A DNA stretch of 64,000 nucleotides from Nitricoxidireducens sp046726235 (GTDB lineage: Bacteria; Pseudomonadota; Gammaproteobacteria; Burkholderiales; Rhodocyclaceae), in NCBI GenBank assembly GCA_046726235.1, contig JBKPAD010000007.1, positions 62,001 to 126,000 on the forward strand, given 5' to 3'. A program made the translations under genes and the position numbers. Position 1 is the first letter of the stretch. Every line of letters begins with the position of its first letter. Shown here in pieces: positions 41,781 to 51,358 of this stretch. A model generated the notes under the pieces. It was given only the letters and a program-made list of their open reading frames with translations, searched no databases and was not told the DNA's origin.

Positions 41781-43882
41781 TTCACGCGCATGCCCGGCTG
41801 GGCGCCGCTGTCGGGCGAGAGCAGGAACAGGCCCGCCGTCTTGCCGTCCTCGTCGGAAGCCGCAAGCACCATGCCCTCGGACATGCCGAATTTCATCTTG
41901 CGCGGCGCCAGGTTGGCGACCATCACCGTCAGCCGGCCGGCGAGGGTCGCCGGGTCGTAGGCCGACTTGATGCCGGCGAAGACGGTGCGCGTCTCGCCGC
42001 CGATGTCGAGCGTCAGTTTCAGCAGCTTCTCGGCGCCCTCGACGTGCTCGGCCTTCTCGATGCGGGCGATGCGCAGGTCGACCTTGGTGAAGTCGTCGAT
42101 CGAAATGAACGTCTCGCGGCCTTCCTTCTGCTGCGCCTTGTCCTCGGCCTTCTGCTGGTGCTGGGCGTGGCGCTGCTCGGAGTGCGCGGCCTTGGCTTCC
42201 AGCGGCGCTGCCGGCGCGAGCGATTCGCGGTTGGCGGCGAGCAGGGCTTCGACCTGCTTCCCCTCGACGCGGGTCATCAAGTGCTCGTAGGCGTTGATCT
42301 TGTGGCCGGCCGGCAGCGAACGCGCGGCGTCTTCCCACTGGAATGGTGCCACGTTGAGGAAGGCCTCGGCGCGCGCCGCGAGCTTCGGCAGGATCGGCCT
42401 CAAGTAGATCGTCAGCAGGCGGAACATCGCCAGGCCCTCGCTGCAGACCTGATGCAGGTTGGCGTCCTGGCCTTCCTGCTTGGCGATTTCCCACGGCTTC
42501 GCGGTGGCGATGTAGCCGTTGGCCTTGTCGGCGAGCGCCATGATGTCGCGCACGGCGCGCGAGAAGTCGCGCTCCTCGAGCGAACGCGCGATGCCGTCGG
42601 CGGCGGCGCTCATCTCGGCGATCAGCGCGTTGCCGGAAACGTCGGCGAGCTTGCCGTCGAAGCGCTTGGTGATGAATCCGGCGCAGCGGCTGGCGATGTT
42701 GATGTACTTGCCGACGAGGTCGGAGTTCACGCGCGCGACGAAGTCGTCGAGGTTGAGGTCGACGTCCTCGAGCGTGCCGTTGAGCTTGGCCGCGAAGTAG
42801 TAGCGCAGCCACTCGGGATTGAGGCCTTCCTTCAGGTAGCTCTCGGCGGTGATGAAGGTGCCGCGGCTCTTCGACATCTTGGCGCCGTCGACCGTCAGGA
42901 AGCCGTGGGCGAAGACCTTGGTCGGCGTGCGGTAGCCGGCGTGCTCGAGTTCGGCGGGCCAGAACAGCGCGTGGAAGTAGAGGATGTCCTTGCCGATGAA
43001 GTGATACAGCTCGGCCTTTGATTCCCTGCCCCACCAGTCGTCGAAATTCATGCCGCGCTGGTTGCAGAGGTTGCGGAAGGAACCCATGTAGCCGATCGGT
43101 GCGTCGAGCCAGACGTAGAAGTACTTGCCGGGCGCGCCGGGAATCTCGAAGCCGAAGTAGGGCGCGTCGCGCGAGATGTCCCAGTCGGTCAGCTTGTTGT
43201 CGCCCGGATCGCCGAGCCATTCCTGGAGCTTGTTGGCGGCCTCGGTCTGGAGCCGGTCGCCTTGCTGCGTCCATTGCCGCAGGAAGTGCTGGCAGCGCGG
43301 GTCCGAGAGCTTGAAGAAGTAGTGGTCGGACGACTTGAGCTCGGGCTTGGCGCCGGAGACGGCGGAGTAGGGATTCTTGAGCTCGGTCGGCGCGTAGGCG
43401 GCGCCGCAGGCCTCGCAGGAGTCGCCGTACTGGTCCTTGGCGCCGCATTTCGGGCACTCGCCCTTGATGAAGCGGTCGGGCAGGAACATCTGCTTGACCG
43501 GGTCGTAGTACTGCTCGATCGAGCGCACTTCGATGAGGCCGGCGGCCTGGAGTTTCTTGTAGATGTCCTCGGAGTAGAAGCGGGTCTCGTCGGAATGCGT
43601 CGAATAGTAGTTGTCGAAGGCGACGTGGAAACCCGCGAAGTCGCGCGTGTGCTCGCCGTGCACGCGGGCGATCAGCTGCTCGGGCGTGATGCCCTCCTTC
43701 TCGGCGCGCAGCATGATCGGCGTGCCGTGCGTATCGTCGGCGCAGACATACCAGCATTCGTTGCCGCGCATCTTCTGGAAACGCACCCAGATGTCGGTCT
43801 GGATGTACTCGACGAGGTGACCGAGGTGGATCGCGCCGTTGGCATAAGGCAGCGCGGAGGTGACGAGAATCTTGCGGGTCAT
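41777..43882 (-). CDS. metG: Methionyl-tRNA synthetase
   Basis: The 701-residue class I synthetase shows the HIGH motif in PYANGAIHLGHLVEY, the zinc knuckle CPKCGAKDQYGDSCEACG, the KMSKS motif AKMSKSRGTFI, and a C-terminal EMAP/Trbp111-type tRNA-binding domain (ISIDDFTKVDLRIARIEKAE). It is the long, dimeric form. The ATG at 43882 is preferred to one 24 bases upstream because MTRKILVTSALPYANG is the usual start. Confidence 0.98.
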   Translation of the reverse strand: MTRKILVTSALPYANGAIHLGHLVEYIQTDIWVRFQKMRGNECWYVCADDTHGTPIMLRAEKEGITPEQLIARVHGEHTRDFAGFHVAFDNYYSTHSDETRFYSEDIYKKLQAAGLIEVRSIEQYYDPVKQMFLPDRFIKGECPKCGAKDQYGDSCEACGAAYAPTELKNPYSAVSGAKPELKSSDHYFFKLSDPRCQHFLRQWTQQGDRLQTEAANKLQEWLGDPGDNKLTDWDISRDAPYFGFEIPGAPGKYFYVWLDAPIGYMGSFRNLCNQRGMNFDDWWGRESKAELYHFIGKDILYFHALFWPAELEHAGYRTPTKVFAHGFLTVDGAKMSKSRGTFITAESYLKEGLNPEWLRYYFAAKLNGTLEDVDLNLDDFVARVNSDLVGKYINIASRCAGFITKRFDGKLADVSGNALIAEMSAAADGIARSLEERDFSRAVRDIMALADKANGYIATAKPWEIAKQEGQDANLHQVCSEGLAMFRLLTIYLRPILPKLAARAEAFLNVAPFQWEDAARSLPAGHKINAYEHLMTRVEGKQVEALLAANRESLAPAAPLEAKAAHSEQRHAQHQQKAEDKAQQKEGRETFISIDDFTKVDLRIARIEKAEHVEGAEKLLKLTLDIGGETRTVFAGIKSAYDPATLAGRLTVMVANLAPRKMKFGMSEGMVLAASDEDGKTAGLFLLSPDSGAQPGMRVK

Positions 43883-43956
43883 AGGATCGTGATTTCGGAT
43901 GCGCAACCCGGAATGATCCCATTTCCCGCCGGGTTAGGGCAAGGGCATGCCCACAG

Positions 43957-45072
43957 TCAAGCCGCGGCGTAGCCCCACAGGCGCAGCAGGTCGAGGCGAT
44001 GCTGGACCTTTTCCTTCGGCACGACGCCGCGCACGGCGTATTCGGGGCGCGAGGTGTCGCGGCGGATGCCCTCGCCGTAGGGCATGCCGTTGCTGTTCGC
44101 CAGAGCGAGGGCCTTTGGAGTGTTCGCGGTCGCGCCGCGCTGCACGACCAGGGCGATCTCGCCGTTTTCCAGCTTGATGAAGGTGCCGGGCATGTAGATG
44201 CCGACTTCCTTGATCAGCGGCCCGAGGAACGGGTTGTTGTTGTCGCGCTCGCCGACGAAGATGTCGCGCGCGGCGACCGGCGGCTGGATCGCCTGGCGGT
44301 AGGCGCGTGGGCTGATCTTGGCGCAGAAGACGTCGAGGACGCGCACGAGTTCGGCGATCGCGAGGGCGTCGGGCCTGGTCAGCGCGCCGGTGCCGACCTG
44401 CTGCCGCGTGTGGTGCTGCTCGACGGCCTTGAGCCAGCGCGCGTTGCGCACGCCGCGCCGCGCCAGCAGTTCGCGGCCCTGCACGGAATGCGCGTCGATG
44501 GCCGCGCGCTGGGCGTCGGTCAGCGGCGTGTGCTGCAGGGTCAGTTCGGTCTGCAGGTCGATCATCGCGACGTTCATGCTCAGCGCAACGCAGACGAGGT
44601 CGCGGCGCGCGTCCTCGTCCCACTCGAGCCTGCGGGAGATGATCGCCGCCATTACGGCGACATGCAGTGCGTGCGTGAAGGCGTAGCGCCTGGCGTCCTT
44701 GAGCAGGATGGCGCCGAGCGCCGCGTCCGGGTCCTTGTCGGTCAGGACATTGACCAGCAGCGCGATCCCCGTCAGCTTGTCCTCGAACATCTCCTCGGTT
44801 TCGATGTCGCGCAGCACGCGCACCAGCTTCGAATGGATGTCGTCCCAGAGCCAGAACGGATCGAAGCGCGCGGGCGCTTGCGGCTTGGGCGGCGGGGGTG
44901 GCGCTTCGGCAAGATTGCCGGTCACGAACAGACCGCGCTCGACCAGACCGCGCACCTGTTTTTCCGACTCGATGACATAGCCCTTGCGCAACAGCAGGCC
45001 TCCGGCCTCGTCGAAGACATCCCAAGGCAAGGGCTCGTTGACCTTGACATGACGAAACGACAACCTTCTCAC
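43957..45072 (-). CDS. DUF3391/HD-GYP-like protein with degenerate HD site
   Basis: The 371-residue protein starts with a short beta-rich domain (VNEPLPWDVFDEAGGLLLRKG) and a proline-rich linker, then has an HD-type helical domain (HALHVAVMAAIISRRL). Where active HD-GYP proteins have HDxGK, this one has ALSMNVAMIDLQ, so the metal-binding His-Asp pair is lost. EQHHTRQQVGTG keeps only a remnant of HHERxDGxGYP. It probably no longer hydrolyses cyclic di-GMP and may bind it or a partner. A conserved tail (GEIALVVQRGATANTPKAL) is as in the family. Confidence 0.82.
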   Translation of the reverse strand: MRRLSFRHVKVNEPLPWDVFDEAGGLLLRKGYVIESEKQVRGLVERGLFVTGNLAEAPPPPPKPQAPARFDPFWLWDDIHSKLVRVLRDIETEEMFEDKLTGIALLVNVLTDKDPDAALGAILLKDARRYAFTHALHVAVMAAIISRRLEWDEDARRDLVCVALSMNVAMIDLQTELTLQHTPLTDAQRAAIDAHSVQGRELLARRGVRNARWLKAVEQHHTRQQVGTGALTRPDALAIAELVRVLDVFCAKISPRAYRQAIQPPVAARDIFVGERDNNNPFLGPLIKEVGIYMPGTFIKLENGEIALVVQRGATANTPKALALANSNGMPYGEGIRRDTSRPEYAVRGVVPKEKVQHRLDLLRLWGYAAA

Positions 45073-45304
45073 GCGAATGATCTCCTAAGGCGACGATACG
45101 GCGCGTGCGGGTCCGTGTGGACGCCTTCGCGCTCGACGATTCCTTCGGGGACAGGGAGGGTGTTGGCGGCGCGGAGCCAGGGCGAAGTCCGCGCCTGTGG
45201 GCATCGGGGTGCTTGAGGGAAACCCCAGGCCACCAGCATATGAGGGCAAGGCGCCAGCGTCAAGTGACGGAAGCCACACTTGAGGGCGGCCGCGACCAAT
45301 CGGG

Positions 45305-45310
45305 TATACT
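45305..45310 (+). promoter_or_regulatory. Putative -10 box for mrp
   Basis: TATACT lies 40 bases before the mrp start, with TTGAGG at 45280-45285 as a possible but over-spaced -35 (19 bases). An A+T-rich stretch follows. GGAG is present before the ATG, so unlike tsaD or uvrD this gene has a normal leader. The rest of the 277-base gap from 45073 shows nothing I can name. Confidence 0.5.
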
Positions 45311-45349
45311 TTATAAAAAGAGTAGGTTACTAAGTCTTCCGGAGCCCCC

Positions 45350-46438
45350 ATGAGCATTTCAGAACTGCAGGTCCAGACCGCCCTCAAGGAAATCGCCGAT
45401 CCGAACACCGGAAAGGATTTCGTCAGTGCCAAGGCGGCCAAGAACATCAAGGTCAGTGGCGCCGACGTCTCGGTCGACATCGAACTCGGCTATCCGGCGA
45501 AGAGCCAGATCGACGCCATCCGCAAGCTGGTCATCGACAAGCTGAAGAGCCTGCCGGGCGTCGGCAACGTCTCGGCCAACGTCTATCAGAAGATCGTCGC
45601 CCACACGGCGCAGCGCGGCGTCAAGCTGGTGCCGGGCGTCAAGAACATCGTCGCCGTCGCTTCGGGCAAGGGCGGCGTCGGCAAGTCCACGACCGCTGTT
45701 AATCTGGCGCTGGCGCTGGTCGCCGAAGGCGCCACGGTCGGCATCCTCGACGCCGACATCTACGGCCCCTCGCAGCCGCAGATGCTGGGCATCGAAGGCC
45801 GTCCCGAGTCGGCCGACGGCAAGTCGCTCGAGCCGATGGAAGCCCACGGCGTGCAGGCGATGTCGATCGGCTTCCTGATCGATCCCGAGCAGCCCATGGT
45901 CTGGCGCGGTCCGATGGTCACGCAGGCGTTGACCCAGCTGCTGGGCGACACAAAGTGGCGCGACCTCGACTACCTGATCGTCGACATGCCGCCGGGCACC
46001 GGCGACATCCAGCTCACGCTCGCCCAGCAGGTGCCCGTCACCGGCGCCGTGATCGTCACCACGCCGCAGGACATCGCGCTGCTCGACGCGCGCAAGGGTC
46101 TCAAGATGTTCGAGAAGGTCGGCATCCCGATCCTCGGCATCGTCGAGAACATGAGCATCCACATCTGCTCGAAGTGCGGCCACGAAGAGCACATCTTCGG
46201 CACCGGCGGCGGCGCGCTGATGTCCAAGGACTACGACGTCGAGCTGCTTGGTGCCCTGCCGCTCGACATCAAGATCCGCGAGCAGGTGGACGGCGGCCAC
46301 CCGACCGTCGTCGCCGATCCGACCGGTCGCCCGGCCGAAATCTACAAGACCATCGCGCGCCGCATCGGCGTCAAGCTCGCCGAGCAGGCGAAGGACATGA
46401 GCGCCAAGTTCCCGAGCATCGTGATCCAGAACACTTGA
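45350..46438 (+). CDS. apbC: Iron-sulfur cluster carrier ATPase Mrp/ApbC
   Basis: The 362-residue P-loop protein carries iron-sulfur clusters to target enzymes. The N-terminal DUF59/MIP18-type domain (residues 1-90) is followed by the deviant Walker A SGKGGVGKSTTAVNL, switch motifs GILDADIYGPSQPQML and VDMPPGTGDIQLTL. The cluster-binding CxxC is in SIHICSKCGHEEHIFG. Length is normal. It is a single-gene unit ended by a terminator. Confidence 0.96.
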   Translation: MSISELQVQTALKEIADPNTGKDFVSAKAAKNIKVSGADVSVDIELGYPAKSQIDAIRKLVIDKLKSLPGVGNVSANVYQKIVAHTAQRGVKLVPGVKNIVAVASGKGGVGKSTTAVNLALALVAEGATVGILDADIYGPSQPQMLGIEGRPESADGKSLEPMEAHGVQAMSIGFLIDPEQPMVWRGPMVTQALTQLLGDTKWRDLDYLIVDMPPGTGDIQLTLAQQVPVTGAVIVTTPQDIALLDARKGLKMFEKVGIPILGIVENMSIHICSKCGHEEHIFGTGGGALMSKDYDVELLGALPLDIKIREQVDGGHPTVVADPTGRPAEIYKTIARRIGVKLAEQAKDMSAKFPSIVIQNT

Positions 46439-46465
46439 CGGCCTGATTTATGGTCTAATTCGCCC

Positions 46466-46495
46466 GCCCCCGCCTGCCGGGGGCGTTGCTTTTTG
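46466..46495 (+). terminator. Terminator of mrp, upstream of dcd
   Basis: GCCCCCG (46466-46472) pairs with CGGGGGC (46478-46484) around CCTGC, followed by GTTGCTTTTT. A TCTAAT hexamer at 46454-46459 could be a -10 for dcd, in which case the same hairpin would sit at the very start of the dcd mRNA. Confidence 0.75.
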
Positions 46496-46518
46496 GTTCG
46501 CGACAAGGGAGACGCTGG

Positions 46519-47085
46519 GTGGCAATCAAATCGGACAAGTGGATCCGCCGGATGGCGGAACAGCACGGCATGATCGAGCCGTTCGAACCTACGCTCATCC
46601 GCGAGGCCAACGGCGCCAAGATCGTCTCCTACGGCACCTCGAGCTACGGCTACGACATCCGCTGCGCCAAGGACTTCCGCGTCTTCACCAACATCAACTC
46701 GACGATCGTCGATCCGAAGAACTTCGACCCGAATTCCTTCGTCGAGATGACCGGCGACTACTGCATCATTCCGCCGAACTCCTTCGCCCTGGCGCGCACC
46801 GTCGAGTACTTCCGCATTCCGCGCAACGTGCTGACGGTCTGCCTCGGCAAGAGCACCTACGCGCGCTGCGGCATCATCGTCAACGTCACGCCCTTCGAGC
46901 CCGAGTGGGAAGGCTACGTGACGCTCGAGTTCTCGAACACCACGCCGCTGCCCGCCAAGATATACGCCGGCGAAGGCTGCGCGCAGGTGATCTTCTTCGA
47001 ATCCGACGAGGTCTGCGAGACGTCCTACAAGGACCGCGGCGGCAAGTACCAAGGGCAGATCGGCGTCACGCTGCCCAAGATCTAG
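46519..47085 (+). CDS. dcd: dCTP deaminase
   Basis: The 188-residue trimeric enzyme converts dCTP to dUTP for thymidylate synthesis. It shows GTSSYGYDIRCAKDFRVF, the catalytic region LARTVEYFRIPRNVLTVCLGKSTYA (read in two parts, with the SxYARCG motif) and the Glu of FEPEWEGYVTLE. It starts with GTG and has AAGGGAG upstream. No frameshift or truncation. Confidence 0.96.
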   Translation: MAIKSDKWIRRMAEQHGMIEPFEPTLIREANGAKIVSYGTSSYGYDIRCAKDFRVFTNINSTIVDPKNFDPNSFVEMTGDYCIIPPNSFALARTVEYFRIPRNVLTVCLGKSTYARCGIIVNVTPFEPEWEGYVTLEFSNTTPLPAKIYAGEGCAQVIFFESDEVCETSYKDRGGKYQGQIGVTLPKI

Positions 47086-47117
47086 CCGCTAGCGCGCAGC
47101 TTCTTCCCCCATTTCAT

Positions 47118-47138
47118 CGACCCGCCGTGCGCGGGTCG
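47118..47138 (+). promoter_or_regulatory. Stem-loop in the leader of the decarboxylase gene
   Basis: CGACCCGC (47118-47125) pairs perfectly with GCGGGTCG (47131-47138) around CGTGC. No T run follows, so it is not a standard terminator. It lies between dcd and the decarboxylase, 11 bases before the ribosome site. Confidence 0.45.
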
Positions 47139-47159
47139 TCGCATTTCAGGAGCCCGGTA

Positions 47160-49409
47160 ATGCGCTTCCACTTTCCAGTCATCATCATCGACGAGGACTT
47201 CCGTTCCGAGAACGCCTCGGGCCTCGGCATTCGCGCGCTCGCCGCGGCGATCAAGGAGGAAGGCCTCGACGTGCTGGGCGTCACCAGCTACGGTGACCTG
47301 ACCTCGTTCGCGCAGCAACAGAGCCGCGCGTCGGCCTTCGTGCTGTCGGTCGACGACGAGGAGCTCGCCAACGACGAGGAGGCGACGATCGCCGAACTGC
47401 GCGCCTTCGTCGAGGAAATCCGCTTCAAGAACGCCGAGATCCCGATCTTCCTGCACGGCGAGACGCGCACCTCGCGCCATATTCCGAACGACATCCTGCG
47501 CGAGCTGCATGGCTTCATCCACATGCACGAGGACACGCCGGAGTTCATCGCCCGCCACGTCGTGCGCGAGGCCAAGTCCTACCTCGATTCGCTGCCGCCG
47601 CCGTTCTTCCGCGCGCTGGTGCATTACGCCGCCGACGGCTCGTATTCGTGGCACTGCCCCGGTCACTCCGGCGGCGTCGCCTTCCTCAAGAGCCCCGTCG
47701 GCCAGATGTTCCACCAGTTCTTCGGCGAGAACATGCTGCGCGCCGACGTCTGCAACGCCGTCGAGGAACTCGGCCAGCTGCTCGACCACACCGGCCCCGT
47801 GGCGGCTTCCGAGCGCAACGCCGCGCGCATCTTCAACGCCGACCATCTGTTCTTCGTCACCAACGGCACTTCGACCTCGAACAAGATCGTCTGGCACTCG
47901 ACGGTCGCGCCGGGCGACGTGGTGATCGTCGACCGCAACTGCCACAAGTCGATCCTGCACGCCATCATGATGACCGGCGCGATCCCGGTGTTCCTGATGC
48001 CGACGCGCAACAACTACGGCATCATCGGCCCGATCCCGAAAGAGGAGTTCCGCTGGAAGAACATCCAGAAGAAGATCGCCGCCCATCCCTTCGCCTCGCA
48101 GGCCAAGGGCAAGCCGCGCGTGCTGACGATCACCCAGAGCACCTACGACGGCATTCTCTACAACGTCGAGGACATCAAGGAAGAGCTCGACGGCAAGATC
48201 GACACGCTGCACTTCGACGAGGCCTGGCTGCCGCACGCCGCCTTCCACGATTTCTACGGCGACTACCACGCCATCGGCGCCGATCGCCCGCGCTGCAAGC
48301 AGTCGATGGTGTTCTCGACGCAGTCGACGCACAAGCTGCTCGCCGGCCTCTCGCAGGCGTCGCAGATCCTGGTGCAGGACGCGCAGGAGAGCAAGCTCGA
48401 CCGCGACGTCTTCAACGAGGCCTACCTGATGCACACCTCGACCTCGCCGCAGTATTCGATCATCGCCTCGTGCGACGTCGCCGCGGCGATGATGGAGGAG
48501 CCAGGCGGCAAGGCGCTGGTCGAGGAGTCGATCATGGAAGCGCTGGATTTCCGCCGCGCCATGCGCAAGGTCGACAAGGAATGGGGCGCCGACTGGTGGT
48601 TCCAGGTCTGGGGACCGAACGACCTTTCCGAGGAAGGCATCGAGGAACGCGACGCCTGGATGCTCAAGGCCGGCGAGAAGTGGCACGGCTTCGGCAAGCT
48701 CGCCAAGGGCTTCAACCTGCTCGACCCGATCAAGGCCACCGTCATCACGCCGGGCCTCGACGTCGACGGCGACTTCTCGGACGACTTCGGCATTCCCGCG
48801 GCGATCGTCACCAAGTACCTCGCCGAGCATGGCGTCATCGTCGAGAAGTGCGGCCTCTACAGCTTCTTCATCATGTTCACCATCGGCATCACCAAGGGCC
48901 GCTGGAACACGCTGGTCACGGCGCTGCAGCAGTTCAAGGACGATTACGACAAGAACCAGCCGCTGTGGAAGGTGCTGCCCGAGTTCGTCGCCAAGCACCC
49001 GCGCTACGAGCGCATCGGCCTCAAGGATCTCTGCACCGAGATCCATACCATCTACAAGAAGAACGACGTCGCGCGCCTGACGACCGAGATGTACCTGTCC
49101 GACATGGTGCCGGCGATGCGTCCGGCCGACGCCTTCGCCAAGATGGCGCACCGCGAGATCGAGCGCGTGCCGATCGAGGAGCTCGAAGGCCGCGTCACCG
49201 CGGTGCTGCTGACGCCGTACCCGCCGGGGATTCCGCTGCTGATCCCGGGTGAGCGCTTCAACAAGACGATCGTGCGCTACCTCAAGTTCGCGCGCGACTT
49301 CAACGAGCGCTTCCCCGGCTTCGAGACCGACATCCACGGCCTCGTCAAGGGACCGGCGAACGGCAACGGCCAGGGCGCCTACTACGTCGACTGCGTGACG
49401 TTCGAGTAG
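47160..49409 (+). CDS. Orn/Lys/Arg decarboxylase, fold type I (AdiA-like)
   Basis: The 749-residue PLP enzyme has the N-terminal wing domain (MRFHFPVIIIDEDFRSENA), the PLP core with the Schiff-base Lys in STQSTHKLLAGLSQAS, HFDEAWLPHAAFHDFYG and the C-terminal domain. Size and layout match inducible arginine and lysine decarboxylases. By its length and start I lean to arginine, but substrate cannot be fixed by reading. No antiporter gene is adjacent, so acid resistance is not implied; polyamine synthesis is possible. Its end overlaps the convergent folA by 28 bases. Confidence 0.9.
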   Translation: MRFHFPVIIIDEDFRSENASGLGIRALAAAIKEEGLDVLGVTSYGDLTSFAQQQSRASAFVLSVDDEELANDEEATIAELRAFVEEIRFKNAEIPIFLHGETRTSRHIPNDILRELHGFIHMHEDTPEFIARHVVREAKSYLDSLPPPFFRALVHYAADGSYSWHCPGHSGGVAFLKSPVGQMFHQFFGENMLRADVCNAVEELGQLLDHTGPVAASERNAARIFNADHLFFVTNGTSTSNKIVWHSTVAPGDVVIVDRNCHKSILHAIMMTGAIPVFLMPTRNNYGIIGPIPKEEFRWKNIQKKIAAHPFASQAKGKPRVLTITQSTYDGILYNVEDIKEELDGKIDTLHFDEAWLPHAAFHDFYGDYHAIGADRPRCKQSMVFSTQSTHKLLAGLSQASQILVQDAQESKLDRDVFNEAYLMHTSTSPQYSIIASCDVAAAMMEEPGGKALVEESIMEALDFRRAMRKVDKEWGADWWFQVWGPNDLSEEGIEERDAWMLKAGEKWHGFGKLAKGFNLLDPIKATVITPGLDVDGDFSDDFGIPAAIVTKYLAEHGVIVEKCGLYSFFIMFTIGITKGRWNTLVTALQQFKDDYDKNQPLWKVLPEFVAKHPRYERIGLKDLCTEIHTIYKKNDVARLTTEMYLSDMVPAMRPADAFAKMAHREIERVPIEELEGRVTAVLLTPYPPGIPLLIPGERFNKTIVRYLKFARDFNERFPGFETDIHGLVKGPANGNGQGAYYVDCVTFE

Positions 49410-49894
49410 GGCAGGTAGCTGACGAAGGAGAAGTCGAGGCCGCTCGACGAGCGGTGCGTCTCGCGCGCCGCTTCGCGCCAGGCCGTCATGTCGATGGCCG
49501 GGAAGAAGGCGTCGCCCGCGATGTCGGCGTCGACCTCGGTGATCTCGAGCCGCGTCGCCAGCGGCAGCGCCTGCGCGTAGATCTCGGCGCCGCCGATCAC
49601 GAAGGCCATGCGCCCGCCCGCTGCGGCGACGGCTTCCGGCAGCGAATGCGCGACCGTCGCTCCCTCGGCACGGTAACCGCGGTCGCGCGTCACGACGATG
49701 TTGAGCCGGTCGGGCAGCGGCCGGAATTTCGGCGGCAGAGATTCCCAGGTCTTGCGGCCCATGATCACCGCGTTGCCGGTGGTCAGCGCCTTGAAGTGCC
49801 TGAGGTCCTCGGGCAGGTGCCAGGGCAGGCGATTCTCGATGCCGATGACGCCGTTGCGCGCCCGGGCGACGACGATGACGACTTCGCGGCTCAT
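49382..49894 (-). CDS. folA: Dihydrofolate reductase
   Basis: The 170-residue enzyme regenerates tetrahydrofolate with NADPH. It has VVARARNGVIGIENRLPWHL, the acidic residue in LPEDLRHFKALT, GRKTWESLP and the cofactor region MAFVIGGAEIYAQAL. The ATG overlaps the glgA stop (ATGA), so it is translated with the glycogen operon. That is an unusual place for folA. Confidence 0.96.
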   Translation of the reverse strand: MSREVVIVVARARNGVIGIENRLPWHLPEDLRHFKALTTGNAVIMGRKTWESLPPKFRPLPDRLNIVVTRDRGYRAEGATVAHSLPEAVAAAGGRMAFVIGGAEIYAQALPLATRLEITEVDADIAGDAFFPAIDMTAWREAARETHRSSSGLDFSFVSYLPYSNVTQST

Positions 49895-51336
49895 CGCTCG
49901 ACCAGCCCCGCGTAGAGTTCGGCGTAGCGGCGCGCCGGCACCGTCCAGGAGAAATCGCAGCTCATGCCGCTCTTCTGCAGCCGCTGCCAGCGCGGCTTGT
50001 CGGCGAAGGCCGTGGCGGCGCGGCGGATTGCGGCCAGCAGCGCCTCGGTGGTCGGCTCGACGAAGACGAAGCCGTTGCTGCCCTTCTTGTCCGCGGCATC
50101 GGTCACCGTGTCGGCGAGGCCGCCCGTCGCGCGCACGATCGGCGGCGTGCCGTAGCGCAGGCTGTACATCTGGTTGAGGCCGCAGGGCTCGAAGCGCGAC
50201 GGCATCACGAAGGCATCCGCGCCGGCTTCGATGCGGTGCGCGAAGCTCTCGTCGAAGCCGATGCGCACCGAACACTGCTTCGGGTGGCGCTGCGCGAGTT
50301 CGCGGAACGCCGTCTCGAGCGCGTGTTCGCCGCTGCCGAGCACCACCAGCTGCGCCGGCAGCGCCAGCACTTCCTCCGCTACCTGCGCCAGCAGGTCCAG
50401 GCCCTTCTGGTGCGTGAGCCGGCTGACGACGCCGAACAGCGGCACTTCGTCGTCCTGCGCCAGCCCGCACTGCGCCTGCAGCGCGCGCTTGTTGGCCAGC
50501 TTGGCCTCGGGCCACTGGAGGTCGTAATTGACGAAGGGCTCCGACAGATGGACGTCGGTGGCCGGATTCCAGGCCTCGTCGATGCCGTTGAGGATGCCGC
50601 TCAGCACGTCGGCGCGGAAGCGCAGCAGGCCCGCCATGCCCATGCCTTCCGCGTCGGTGCGAATCTCGTCGGCGTAGGTCGGGCTGACCGTGGTGATCGC
50701 GTCGGCAAGCCGCAGGCCGGCCTTGAGGAAGGAGAGGTGGCCGAAGTACTCGACGCCGTCGATGTGCCAGGCCGCGTCCGGCAGCCCGAGTTCGAACAGC
50801 GAAGCGTGGTCGAACAGGCCCTGGAAGGCGAGGTTGTGGATCGTGATCAGCGTCTTCGCGCGTCCGCCCGGCAGGTAGCGCAGGTAGGCCGGCGCCAGGC
50901 CGGTCTGCCAGTCGTTGCAATGCACGATGTCGGGCCGCCAGTCGAGCAGGCTCGCCTCGGAGGCGAGCCAGGCGGCGACGCGCGAGAGCAGGCCGAAGCG
51001 CAGGTGGTTGTCATGCCAGTCCTTGCCTTCCGGCGCGAGATACGGGTTGCCGTCGCGCTCGAAGTAGGGCGGGAAGTCGAGCAGCAGCAGCGGCGTGCCG
51101 TTGGGCGCGGCGGCTTCGCGCAGGGTGCAGGTCGGCAGCAGGCCGCCGAGCCAGTGCGGCCGTACTACCGGGCGGGCGTCAGGGAAGGCGCGCAGCAGCG
51201 CCGGATAGGCCGGCACCAGCACGCGCACGTCGAGGCCCTCGGCACGCAACGCGGCCGGCAGCGCCGCGGCCACGTCGCCGAGGCCGCCGGTCTTCACCCA
51301 GGGGGCGATCTCGGAGGTGACGAACAGGACTTTCAC
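49891..51336 (-). CDS. glgA: Glycogen synthase (ADP-glucose)
   Basis: The 481-residue GT5 enzyme extends alpha-1,4-glucan from ADP-glucose. It starts MKVLFVTSEIAPWVKTGGLG with the KTGGL substrate motif; the C-terminal Rossmann domain holds SRFEPCGLNQMYSLRYG with the catalytic Glu, and GGLADTV. It lies in the minus-strand run glgC-GH57-GH57-glgP-pgi-glgA-folA and begins 22 bases after the pgi stop. Confidence 0.97.
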   Translation of the reverse strand: MKVLFVTSEIAPWVKTGGLGDVAAALPAALRAEGLDVRVLVPAYPALLRAFPDARPVVRPHWLGGLLPTCTLREAAAPNGTPLLLLDFPPYFERDGNPYLAPEGKDWHDNHLRFGLLSRVAAWLASEASLLDWRPDIVHCNDWQTGLAPAYLRYLPGGRAKTLITIHNLAFQGLFDHASLFELGLPDAAWHIDGVEYFGHLSFLKAGLRLADAITTVSPTYADEIRTDAEGMGMAGLLRFRADVLSGILNGIDEAWNPATDVHLSEPFVNYDLQWPEAKLANKRALQAQCGLAQDDEVPLFGVVSRLTHQKGLDLLAQVAEEVLALPAQLVVLGSGEHALETAFRELAQRHPKQCSVRIGFDESFAHRIEAGADAFVMPSRFEPCGLNQMYSLRYGTPPIVRATGGLADTVTDAADKKGSNGFVFVEPTTEALLAAIRRAATAFADKPRWQRLQKSGMSCDFSWTVPARRYAELYAGLVER

Positions 51337-51358
51337 GGGAGCGACGAAGGAATCGGAA

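Noticed and set aside
45073..45349. A small gene or RNA in the gap between the degenerate HD-GYP gene and mrp
   Set aside because: Frames there have no recognisable product or ribosome site, and I see no clear hairpin-plus-T-run; only a promoter-like TATACT near mrp is supported.
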